Below are positions 7,258 to 15,358 of a stretch of DNA of 64,000 nucleotides, piece by piece (the stretch's first letter is position 1; every line of letters begins with the position of its first letter). Under the pieces are notes generated by a model. The model made no database searches. It saw only the letters and a list, made by a program, of their open reading frames with translations, and was not told the DNA's origin. The translations under genes were made by a program, and so were the position numbers. This DNA is from Streptomyces sp. BA2 (GTDB taxonomy: Bacteria > Actinomycetota > Actinomycetes > Streptomycetales > Streptomycetaceae): positions 7,489,001-7,553,000 of the forward strand of contig NZ_WSRO01000002.1 in the NCBI RefSeq assembly GCF_009769735.1, written 5' to 3'.

Positions 7258-8628
7258 TCAGGCGGGGAGCGGCAGGCCGGCGGCGTGGAACAGCCGGTCA
7301 CGGGAGGCCGTGGCCTCGTCGAAGACGGCGTCCCCGGCCTTCAGCACACCGTTCTCCTTCAGGACCTCACCCGCCACCATGACCAGGTCGACGTTGCCGG
7401 CGTGGCCGCCCGCGACGATCGTGGCGGCGAAGTCCGTGGCGGGCAGCGTGTTGGTGTGGTCGAGGCGGATCATGATCAGGTCGGCCTCCTTGCCGGGGGT
7501 CAGACTGCCGGTGCGGTTGTCGATGCCCGCGGCCCGTGCGCCCTCGATGGTCGCGAAGGACAGCAGGTCGGCGGCGTCGAAGGTCGGCAGCCCGGGGACG
7601 CGGTCCATGGGCCCGGCCGCGCCGGCGAGGATCAGCTGCTGGTAGGCGAGCGTTGCCCGCATGACGCCGAACATGTCACCGCTCACGATCGTTTCGGTGT
7701 CCACGCTGAGGCTCGGCCGGACACCGGCGGCCAGCAGCCGGTTGGTGGCCGGCTGGCCGAGGCCCGGCATGAAGACCTCCAGGGCGCCGGCCACGGACGC
7801 GGTGGCCCCGTGCGCCGCCAGCATCCTCAACTCGTCGTCGGTCGAGGTGCACAGGTGGATGAACGTCATGTCCGAGGCGAGCAGCCCCGACTCCTCCAGC
7901 TGCCGTACGGCCTGCTGCTGCGAGCCCCACTCACCGAGCCCCACGTGCATGCTGATCCGCAGGCCCAGCTCCCGGGCCAGCCGGATGTCGTGCGCGGAGA
8001 CGTCGGGGGTGGACAGCTCCGGTCCGCGAAGCATCGCGTTCAGCGTGACCCGCGCCGAATCGTCGGACAGCACCTCGTCGCGGATGCGCTGGATGTCGGC
8101 GGGATGGGTGCGATCGCTGCCGAACTGCCACTGCTCGGCCTCCGTCGACGGCCAGCCGTGGTCGAAGACGGCGCGGATGCCCGACTCCCAGTGCGCCGCG
8201 ATCGCCGCGTCCGAATGCTCGGGGCTGTTGCTGATGTGGGACTCGTCCCGCACGGTCGTCACCCCGGAGTCGAGGGACATCAGGTCCGCCGCCAGGTTGC
8301 CGACGTGGACGTCCCGAGGCTCGAAGTGCTGGCCGAGGCCGATCTGTACGTTGCGGCGGTACTCCTCGTAGGTCCAGGCGGGGCCCAGGTTGCGCAGTGC
8401 CCCCTGCCAGTTGTGGCGGTGGGTGTCGATGAAGCCGGGCAGCACGGCGTTCCCCGTGCCGTCGACGACCCGGGCCCGGTCGTCGGACAGCTCCCGGCCG
8501 ACTTCGACGATCCTGCCGTCGGCGACGAGGACGTCGCCCACGAAGTTGCCGAGCTTGTCGTCCTGCGTCATCAGGTACGCGCCCTTGATCAGGATGCGTT
8601 CCTTGTTCTGTGGCTGGTTGTGGGACAT
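7258..8628 (-). CDS. amidohydrolase / TrzA-SsnA-type deaminase or hydrolase
   Basis: A 456-residue metal-dependent hydrolase of the amidohydrolase superfamily. The N-terminal beta-domain ends at GNAVLPGFIDTHRHNW, giving the HxH metal pair. ISMHVG supplies the next His and FIHLCTS the fourth, and LSVDTE carries the metal Asp. The C-terminal sandwich closes with GSLTPGKEADLIMI. This is the cytosine deaminase/TrzA/SsnA branch, so an aminohydrolase acting on a heterocycle is likely, but the substrate cannot be read. The ATG at 8628 has an AGGAA site; upstream in-frame starts have none. It is the promoter-distal gene of a three-gene minus-strand set with a transporter and an NmrA-like gene. Confidence 0.85.
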   Translation of the reverse strand: MSHNQPQNKERILIKGAYLMTQDDKLGNFVGDVLVADGRIVEVGRELSDDRARVVDGTGNAVLPGFIDTHRHNWQGALRNLGPAWTYEEYRRNVQIGLGQHFEPRDVHVGNLAADLMSLDSGVTTVRDESHISNSPEHSDAAIAAHWESGIRAVFDHGWPSTEAEQWQFGSDRTHPADIQRIRDEVLSDDSARVTLNAMLRGPELSTPDVSAHDIRLARELGLRISMHVGLGEWGSQQQAVRQLEESGLLASDMTFIHLCTSTDDELRMLAAHGATASVAGALEVFMPGLGQPATNRLLAAGVRPSLSVDTETIVSGDMFGVMRATLAYQQLILAGAAGPMDRVPGLPTFDAADLLSFATIEGARAAGIDNRTGSLTPGKEADLIMIRLDHTNTLPATDFAATIVAGGHAGNVDLVMVAGEVLKENGVLKAGDAVFDEATASRDRLFHAAGLPLPA

Positions 8629-8726
8629 CTGTTGTTCCTTCCGTGCCGCGGGCAGCACTGTGTTGCTTGTCCGTTGAGAAAGAGACGGTGGGTCAGGTCC
8701 GCGCCCGGTCCGGACACGGACGTGGA

Positions 8727-9764
8727 TCACTTGCCGGTGGTGCCACGTGGGCGCCGGGAGGCGATCCAGACAGCGACGAAGGTGAGCAACGCCCCGAAAA
8801 CGGTGAGGACGGAGGGGGACTGGCCGCCGGAGGGTGCCAGGAAGTCCAGGGCGATCGAACTGGCCAGCTGTCCCGCGATCGAGGCCATGCTCAGCAGCAG
8901 GACACCGATCCGGCGTACGAGAAATGCCGAGGCGCCGATGAACACCATGCCGCACAGGCCGCCGAGGTAGACCCACCAGCTGGTGGGCAGCGGATGCCCC
9001 GACGTTCCCTGGACGAGAGTCTTCACGCCCCAGGCGGCGGTGAGAAACACCGCTCCGACGAAGAAGTTGAGCCAGGTCGCGGCGAGCGGCGACCCCGACG
9101 CGGCGGTCGACGCACCGTTCAGGGCCTGCTGCACGCCGAGCATGCAGCCGGCGGCTATCGCGGCGAGGGCTGGCAGGACGATGGTGGCTGGCGCTGGGGT
9201 GTCGGCGAAGCGGGGCAGCGCGGACACGACTGCGGCCACCAGGATGACGGCCGCTCCCGTGAGCCGGGCGGCGCCCGGGTGTTGTCTCAAGCCGCCGCCG
9301 ATGCCCTGGGCGTCCACGATCAGACCGGCGAGGGTCTGACCGGCGATGGCCGACACGGTGAACACGGCGATGCCGGTGATCAGCGCGGCGGTGGACTGGG
9401 CCAGCGCGAACGTGCCGCCCAGTACACCGGCCAGCAGATATCGGCGGGGAAGCCGGCCGTCCCTGGCGGCCTCGGCCATTCGGCGCAGCGCGCCACGCAG
9501 TCCGGAGGAGAAGACCGCAACGAGGGACAGCAGGACGAATCCACCCGAGAAGCTGATCGCCGCTGCGGCGATACCGTCATCGAGGTGCTGGCTCAGTTCG
9601 CCGTTGAGCCGGGCCTGTATCGGTACCACCATTCCGGCGGCGATGGCCGCCGCGACGGCCAGGAAACCGCCGCGGGCCGCGGACGGGCGGGAGTGCCCCG
9701 GTGACGGCGGACCGGATCCGGCAGGACGGCGGTCTGACGCAGGCGGTGCGGTGGGTATGGTCAT
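8727..9764 (-). CDS. DMT-superfamily transporter, YdcZ (DUF606) duplicated
   Basis: A 345-residue membrane protein with about ten hydrophobic helices. It is built from two similar halves, each starting with a small-residue-rich helix (AAIAAGMVVPIQARLNGEL, then AAIAAGCMLGVQQALNG). The halves match the YdcZ/DUF606 unit, here fused in one chain. The ATG at 9764 precedes a Pro/Ser-rich cytosolic tail of about 30 residues. It lies 98 bp upstream of the amidohydrolase gene and about 115 bp downstream of the NmrA-like gene. Import or export of the amidohydrolase substrate is inferred from this grouping. Confidence 0.83.
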   Translation of the reverse strand: MTIPTAPPASDRRPAGSGPPSPGHSRPSAARGGFLAVAAAIAAGMVVPIQARLNGELSQHLDDGIAAAAISFSGGFVLLSLVAVFSSGLRGALRRMAEAARDGRLPRRYLLAGVLGGTFALAQSTAALITGIAVFTVSAIAGQTLAGLIVDAQGIGGGLRQHPGAARLTGAAVILVAAVVSALPRFADTPAPATIVLPALAAIAAGCMLGVQQALNGASTAASGSPLAATWLNFFVGAVFLTAAWGVKTLVQGTSGHPLPTSWWVYLGGLCGMVFIGASAFLVRRIGVLLLSMASIAGQLASSIALDFLAPSGGQSPSVLTVFGALLTFVAVWIASRRPRGTTGK

Positions 9765-9878
9765 GTCGAAGCCCTTCAGTAAGGCAGGAAGGGGGCGGCC
9801 GGACAGGGCCTTGTGTCCGGCCACTGGGTGTCGGTCGGGCCCCACCCGCCGCGGAGCCCGGGGTGACGCGGTTCTCGC

Positions 9879-10757
9879 TCAGAAGTCCGTACGCGCGATG
9901 TCGTCGAGGATCGACGGCCCTTGGGGCGACCAGCCGAGCACGCGCCGGGCGGTGTCGCCCGAGGCCTGCTGGTCGAGCAGGAGGGCCTCGCCGAGCAGGC
10001 CGAGCCGGTCGAGTGTCTGCACGACGGGCTCGGGCTCGACCCGTCCGGCCAGACCGACGGAGCGGCTCACCGCTTCGGTGATCTCCCGTACGGTCGGGTT
10101 CACGCCGTCGGCTCCGAAGAAGTACGAACCGGCCGGGGCCTTCTCCAGCGCGAGCACGTACAGCTCGGCCAGGTCGTCCACGTGCACGGTGCTCCAGTGC
10201 TGGTCACCGGGCCCGACCATGGTGAGGGCCGGGGCGTCCCCCGCGGTGCGCGGGCCGGCGGCCACGAGATTCAGCAGGCCGCCGCCGTGCCCGTGCACCA
10301 CCGCCGGTGCGATGACTGAGGTCCTGACGCCCTGCGCGTCACGTACTTGCTTGGCAAGCGGCACCCGCCAGGCGGTCAGGCGCGGGGCGTTCATGGCGGT
10401 CGACTCGGTGATCGCGGAACCGCTGCCATGCAGCCAGACGCCGGTGGTGTAGACAAAGGGCCGGCCCGTGTCCCGCAGTGCGCGCAGAAAGCCGGTGACG
10501 GCTACCTCGTCGACGGTCGCACTGCTCTCGTCACCCGGTGACGCCACGTGGATCACGCCGTCGCTCGCGGCCGCGAGCCCCCGGAGGGCCTCACCGTCGG
10601 ACAGGTCGGCAATCGCTGGCGCCGCGCCCTTGGCCCGCACCAGTTCGGCCTTCTCTGCGGAGCGGACCACGGCCGTCACCTGGTGGCCGCCGGAGGTGAG
10701 CCGGTCGAGCACCGAGGCTCCGATGTAGCCGGTGCCGCCGGTGAGCAGTACACGCAT
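9879..10757 (-). CDS. NAD(P)-binding epimerase / NmrA-like protein
   Basis: A 292-residue extended short-chain dehydrogenase fold beginning MRVLLTGGTGYIG, the glycine-rich NAD(P) motif. It also has VIHVASPG and a threonine-rich YTTGVW segment where the catalytic Tyr of true epimerases would stand. The usual YxxxK is not clear, as in atypical members that act as redox sensors or as reductases of unknown substrate. The ATG at 10757 has AAAGAGG six bases upstream; an ATG two codons earlier would leave no spacing. It is divergent from a LysR gene across a 124-bp gap and heads the minus-strand set. Confidence 0.8.
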   Translation of the reverse strand: MRVLLTGGTGYIGASVLDRLTSGGHQVTAVVRSAEKAELVRAKGAAPAIADLSDGEALRGLAAASDGVIHVASPGDESSATVDEVAVTGFLRALRDTGRPFVYTTGVWLHGSGSAITESTAMNAPRLTAWRVPLAKQVRDAQGVRTSVIAPAVVHGHGGGLLNLVAAGPRTAGDAPALTMVGPGDQHWSTVHVDDLAELYVLALEKAPAGSYFFGADGVNPTVREITEAVSRSVGLAGRVEPEPVVQTLDRLGLLGEALLLDQQASGDTARRVLGWSPQGPSILDDIARTDF

Positions 10758-10826
10758 GGTCATCCTCTTTCGCTGATGTCACTGACGTTTTCCTGGACGA
10801 AGTGGTGGCCCGCACGCAACGGTCGC

Positions 10827-10874
10827 CCCGATTGGCTATCGTGTCCAACGAATGTTTCCGAAAGTCCAATCGGG
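10827..10874. promoter_or_regulatory. LysR-type operator between the NmrA-like and LysR genes
   Basis: CCCGATTGG at 10827-10835 and CCAATCGGG at 10866-10874 are perfect 9-bp inverted arms. A further TTGG...CCAA pair (about 10833-10849) lies inside, of the T-N11-A kind bound by LysR proteins. The site spans the divergent promoter and ends just before the LysR start codons, suggesting autorepression plus activation of the minus-strand set. Confidence 0.6.
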
Positions 10875-10881
10875 AATGACG

Positions 10882-11796
10882 ATGAATGAGGGATCGGTGG
10901 ACCAGAAAAAACTGGAGTACTTCATCACGGTCGCCGAGGAACTGAACTTCACCCGGGCGGCCCAGCAACTGCACGTCACACAGTCCACGCTCTCGGCCGG
11001 AATCAAGGCCCTGGAGCAGGAGCTGAGGGCCGAACTGCTCATCCGCTCCACCCGGTCGGTCAGTCTGACGGAGGCCGGTTCGGCGTTCCTGCCCGAGGCG
11101 CGTAGCGCGATCGAGGCCCTCGACCGGGCCAGAGCCGCGGTGGAGCCGCTCTCCACGGGGCTGCGTGGCAGCCTCACCGTGGGCGTTCTCAGCGGGCTGA
11201 CCGTTATCGACGTGCCCGCACTGGCGGGCGACTTCCACCGGCGTCATCCGGAGGTCCGGTTGCGTACCGAGACCTCCCAGCGGGGGACCTCCGGGCTGAT
11301 CGAAAAGATGAAGGAAGGCCACGTCGACGTGGCCTTCGTGGGAGCCGACATCACGGATGCGTACATCAGGGTGTGGGCCGTCAAGAGGTACCAGGTCCAG
11401 TTGCTGGTTCCCGCCGGTCACCCACTGGCTCTCCGCGAGAGCGTGCGGCTGAGGGACGTAGCCGGGGAACTCTTTGTCGACATGCCCATAGGGTTCGGGC
11501 AGCGCCAGATCGTGGACGACGCCTTCACGAGGGCGGAGCTGTCCCGGCGCGTCCTGATCGAGGTATCGGACATCACCACGATCGCGGAGTACGTGGCGCA
11601 CGGTCTGGGCGTCGCACTGCTGCCCCCGGACTTCGCGACGGCGGCCGGGGACGCGGTACGTTCCGTCCCCCTCGCGGACGAATGTCTGTCCTGGACGCTC
11701 AGCGTGGTCGCCTCGGCGACGCGTCCGCCGACCCGGGCGCTGCACGCCTTCCTCGACCTCATCCCGCACCACATCCGGCGCGACCGCGTGTTCTGA
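10882..11796 (+). CDS. LysR-family transcriptional regulator
   Basis: About 304 residues. The first 60 form the LysR helix-turn-helix (LEYFITVAEELNFTRAAQQL, then QSTLSAGIKALE). An effector domain follows, starting LRGSLTVGVLSG. Several starts are possible (ATG 10876, ATG 10882, GTG 10897). ATG 10882 is preferred because CGGGA lies six bases before it. It is transcribed away from the NmrA-like gene over a shared inverted-repeat operator, the usual arrangement for LysR control of the neighbouring operon. Confidence 0.88.
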   Translation: MNEGSVDQKKLEYFITVAEELNFTRAAQQLHVTQSTLSAGIKALEQELRAELLIRSTRSVSLTEAGSAFLPEARSAIEALDRARAAVEPLSTGLRGSLTVGVLSGLTVIDVPALAGDFHRRHPEVRLRTETSQRGTSGLIEKMKEGHVDVAFVGADITDAYIRVWAVKRYQVQLLVPAGHPLALRESVRLRDVAGELFVDMPIGFGQRQIVDDAFTRAELSRRVLIEVSDITTIAEYVAHGLGVALLPPDFATAAGDAVRSVPLADECLSWTLSVVASATRPPTRALHAFLDLIPHHIRRDRVF

Positions 11797-12144
11797 GCGC
11801 GCCCGGCCGGGTCTGTGGGCGCGCCCGCTAAGGTGGATCCTGCTCCGGGGAGCGCAGTTGAAGAGTGCGGACGTGGCGCCTTCCGTCGCCCTCGCCGGCA
11901 AGCACGCCACGGTCCGGCGGGCCGTCAGCCGCTATGGCCGTAGCCCGGTCCTCAGCATCCAGCGGCATGCCGCCTGCGACGCCAGCCCGAACGCCTCGTC
12001 GAGGTGCTCACCGACTTCCTGGTCCCCACCGGAGCGGCGCTTCTCCGCGCGTGGACCGAGTGCGCGGGCGAGGAGTGGATCCGGGCGCGCCGCCCGCGGG
12101 AAGCCGAGGCCGCGCCATCCCGGACCCCGGCTCTCACTCCGCCG

Positions 12145-12329
12145 GAAGCGCCGGGGAGGGCGCTGCGAGGTGCATCGACCCTGCCGCGGCCAACGCCGCG
12201 GCGATCCGCTGTTACAGCAAGGTCGGGTTCAAACCCGTGGGGGTCATACGCGCTTACGGACGCGATCACCGCACAGGCGCCTGGCAGAACGGCCTGCTGA
12301 TGGATCTGCTCGCAGGCGAACTGGCCTGA
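12145..12329 (+). pseudogene. GNAT acetyltransferase C-terminus, AAC(6')-like
   Basis: The frame ending at the TGA of 12327-12329 reads CIDPAAANAAAIRCYSKVGF and then VGVIRAY..GLLMDLLAGEL. This is the acetyl-CoA-binding end of AAC(6')-like acetyltransferases. Upstream, in 11800-12140, the frame loses any resemblance to the family and the other frames contain only short scraps. The N-terminal half and the start are missing. It was probably truncated when the adjacent transposase-containing DNA arrived. Confidence 0.6.
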
Positions 12330-12390
12330 CGCGCTTCCCCTCGAAACCCTCCGGGCGTGACGTGACAAGGGCCGCACGGGTTCTTCGGGT

Positions 12391-13415
12391 GTGAAGACGA
12401 AGTGGGCCCGTGCAGCCCTGTCCCATCCTGCCTTCTGCGGCCTCTCCCCAACACATCTAGGCGGTTTGATCGAGGAGTTGGCTGGCCCATGGCAGGCGCG
12501 ACGGGAATCCGCGCTACGTGAACGACGCGGAGGTGACCGGCGCCGACAGGCCGGGGTCGGTCGAAAGCACGAGCTGGTGTTCACCGACCGGGTCCTTCTC
12601 ACCCTCGCCCACCTGCGCACCCAGCTCCCGCACGCCGCGCTCGACGAGCTGTACGCAGTGGGCCGCTCCACCGTCACCGAGGCCATCGGCGAGATCCGGC
12701 CCTTGCTCGCCAGCCGGGGCTTCGCCGTCCCCGACCGGCCCGGAATCCGGCTGCAAACCCTGGCAGACGTTTTCGCCTACGCCGATGCCGAAGGCGTGAA
12801 GTTACGGATCGACGGCACCGAAACCCATATCCGCCGCCCCAAAGCCCACCAGGCGGGTCGTTGCGCCTTCATCTCCGGGAAAAGAAGAAGAACACCTGCA
12901 AGACCACCACAATCAGCGACTCCCAGGGCCGCACCTTGTGGTCCTGGGTCGATCGCCCGGGACGGACGCACGACCAGACTTCGGTCCGTACCGAAGGCAT
13001 CGCTGAGCAACTCCGGTTGCGCCCGAATGTGAAGGCTGAGGTCGACGAGGGATACCGCGGACTGGCCAACGAGTTCCCAGAGCAGATCACTGCCCCACCC
13101 CGTAAGTCGAAGGACGATGCCCCGCTCGGCGACCAGCACGCCTGGCGTGAGCAACGGCGCCGTCAGTCTTCTGCACGGATCTGTGTTGAGCACGCCAATG
13201 CCGAGCACAAACAGTGGCGCCCGCTACAACGGTTTCTCGGACACCGCGGAACCTACGCCGCCACGCACCGAGCAGTTGCCAGCCTGGTCTCCGACCGCGC
13301 CGCCCAGCGGGCCACCCGTCGCAGGGCAAGTACCGAGCTCGTATCCGTAAGCACCCTGGCCCGCTGGAACACCCACCAGCCGAACTTCCAGGTCAGCAAA
13401 CCCGAACATCAATAG
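12391..13415 (+). pseudogene. IS5-type (DDE_Tnp_4-like) transposase with one frameshift
   Basis: The first frame encodes the helix-turn-helix region (ALSHPAFCGLSPTHLGGLIE), then VGRKHELVFTDRVLLTLAHL and the first catalytic region LRIDGTETHIRRP. At the A-rich run near 12880-12890 (GGGAAAAGAAGAAG) the coding sense moves to the -1 frame. There it continues NTCKTTTISDSQGRTL, a second acidic region, VDEGYRGLANEFP, and the C-terminal EHANAEHKQWRPLQRF. One added A would restore a single ~340-residue protein, so this is either a 1-base deletion or a frameshifting site. No terminal inverted repeats were found. Confidence 0.7.
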
Positions 13416-13477
13416 CCGACACCGTCGTTACAGGGGGCGGAGCGGCTCCTTCGCTGGGACTCGACCCGCGGGACTGG

Positions 13478-14065
13478 TCAGGATCGCTCCGCAGCGGCGA
13501 GGAGAGCCAGGGCGGCCTGGCGAGCCAGCTCACCCGCCCGCGCAGAGCTGTGATGGTCGGCCACGACGGTGGCACCCTCCGCAAGAATGAGCAGTTGCAG
13601 CGCGAGGCGGTGCGGATCGTCGGCGCCGGCCCTCTCGGCGATGCCGGTGAGCAGTTCGAGGTAACGCTCGACATGGCGCGCGACGATGGCGCGGACGGCG
13701 TCAGTGTGGTGTTGCGTGGCGGCGTTGATCAACGCACAGCCGCGGAACTCAGGACCGTCGTACCAGCCCTGGAGAGCCCGGAACAGAGCTGTGAGCTGGT
13801 CGGCAGGACGGTCTCCGCTCGATGAGACCGTATCCGTCAGCCAGTGGATGACCCGGTCGCTTCGCGTGTCGAGCACCGCGTGCACCAGCCCGTCCTTGGT
13901 GCCGAAGTGCCGGTAGAGCGTCTCCTTGGACACGCCAAGACGTGCGCAGAGCTCCGCCACCCCGATGCCGTCCAGCCCCCGCTCGTACAGCACCCGGGTG
14001 GCCGCGTGCACGATCGTGGCGCGGGTTCGCTGGGGGTCGATGGTCGAACCTTTGGCAACAGGCAT
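13478..14065 (-). CDS. TetR-family regulator
   Basis: A 195-residue regulator. The helix-turn-helix is clear (VAELCARLGVSKETLYRHFG, about residues 37-56). The ligand domain contains GCALINAATQHH and RLALQLLILAEGA, as in TetR proteins of the AcrR/YxaF-like group. It is divergent from the YbfB-like MFS gene. Two direct repeats lie in the gap and are the likely operator, so it presumably represses that exporter and perhaps the downstream flavoprotein gene. Confidence 0.88.
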   Translation of the reverse strand: MPVAKGSTIDPQRTRATIVHAATRVLYERGLDGIGVAELCARLGVSKETLYRHFGTKDGLVHAVLDTRSDRVIHWLTDTVSSSGDRPADQLTALFRALQGWYDGPEFRGCALINAATQHHTDAVRAIVARHVERYLELLTGIAERAGADDPHRLALQLLILAEGATVVADHHSSARAGELARQAALALLAAAERS

Positions 14066-14071
14066 GAGGTG

Positions 14072-14129
14072 ATGGTACCAACCGGTTCGATCGTGGTGCT
14101 AGCCTCAGATGGTACTGATCGGTTCGATC
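14072..14129. promoter_or_regulatory. tandem operator between TetR and YbfB-like genes
   Basis: Two 21-bp direct repeats, ATGGTAC-N4-CGGTTCGATC, start at 14072 and 14109 (period 37 bp). The second contains the palindrome GATCG-GTT-CGATC and the first AACCGGTT. They fill the divergent promoter. The second copy covers an ATG (14109) that would otherwise be taken as the MFS start, supporting the start at 14142. Confidence 0.6.
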
Positions 14130-14141
14130 CTGGGAGTGGGT

Positions 14142-15312
14142 ATGGCCACCGCCGTGCGGCTGTCGCTGGGGACCGCGTCAGCGCTGGGTCCCGCCCGCTT
14201 CGCCTATGGACTGCTCGTGCCGGCGATGCCGGGTGGTCTGGGGTGGACCCTGGCCGACGCGGGCGCATTGAGCACCGCGAACGGACTCGGTTACGTGGTG
14301 GGTGCGGTGCTGACTGCTGCCTTGGTACGCAGGTGGGGCACCGCGTCCGTCTTCCGTTGGGGAATGGCCGCCACCGCGGTGACGCTGGCGGGCACGGCGG
14401 CGAGTAACGAGTTCGTGGTACCGGTGGCGATGCGCGCCCTGGCCGGAGCGGCGGGGGCTGCGGTGTTCATCGCGGGTGGCGTGATTGCGGCCCGGCTGGC
14501 CGCTCGTGCCGGCTCCAGCGCCCCCGTCGCCGTCTACTTCGCTGGCACGGGCGCAGGAATCGTCCTGAGCGGTGCGGCGATCCCGGCCCTGGGTGATCAC
14601 TGGTGGGCTGCATGGATTGGCTTGGGCATCGCGGCGGGGATTGCAACGCTGATCAGTTGGTCGGCGACGGGCCCGGATGAGGAGAAAGCCACCGATGGAG
14701 CGGGGCGGGCGCGGGTACGCCCACTGCGGCGCGTGGCCCTGGCCTACCTCCTTTTTGCGGTCGGCTACATCACCTGCATCACCTTCCTGTCCGTCTACCT
14801 CGCTGATCGACACGCCTCGGTCCTTCAGGAGATCCTGACCTGGACGGTGCTGGGAGGCGGAGTCATGGCAACCCCGTTCCTGTGGAGCCGCCCGATGACC
14901 CGCTGGCCCGGCACACGTGTCCTGGCTGCCGTGCTGGGCGGGCCTCGCCGGTGGCGCGGCCCTGCCTCTGCTGTCATCCTCGGCGATTGCGGTGGTCGCC
15001 TCGGCGGCGGCTTACGGCGTGACGTTCATGGCAGTCCCGGCGGCTGTCACCGCCTGCATCCGGACCGTGCCCCAGCCTGTCGACTGGACCGCGGCATTGG
15101 CAGCGTTCACGACCTTGTTCGCCGCGGGACAGACCGTGGGGCCGTGGCTGGCAGGCGTTCTCGCCGAACACACCACCACCGCCGCGCCACTGGCGTGGAC
15201 CGCCCTCCTGAGTGCCGGCGCGGCCGTGCTTTCGGCAATCCCGAGCAGGCCGGAACCCCGCACCGAGGCACCTTTTGGGACCAACGCCCAGAACATGGGT
15301 TCTCGACGATGA
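14142..15312 (+). pseudogene. YbfB/YjiJ-like MFS transporter, single frameshift
   Basis: From ATG 14142 (GGGAG site 14132-14136) the frame encodes MFS helices 1-8, with the YbfB-type opening GPARFAYGLLVPAM and ANGLGYVVGAVL. Near 14936-14945 (the run GGGCGGGCC) the homologous sequence continues in another frame: GLAGGAALPLLSSS, VASAAAYGVTFMAVP and TLFAAGQTVGPWLAGVL, to a stop at 15310-15312. One base would restore about 390 residues, the family length. No other damage is seen, so a sequencing error is as likely as real decay. It lies downstream of the tandem TetR operator. Confidence 0.7.
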
Positions 15313-15358
15313 ACAGCCCAGCGGTTCTCGCAGAACCACCGTGGGAGGAGAAGAGCCT

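Noticed and set aside
6978..7301. Minus-strand frame downstream of the amidohydrolase as a gene
   Set aside because: Rich in Arg, Pro and Ser, with no RBS; overlaps the 3' end of the amidohydrolase in another frame.
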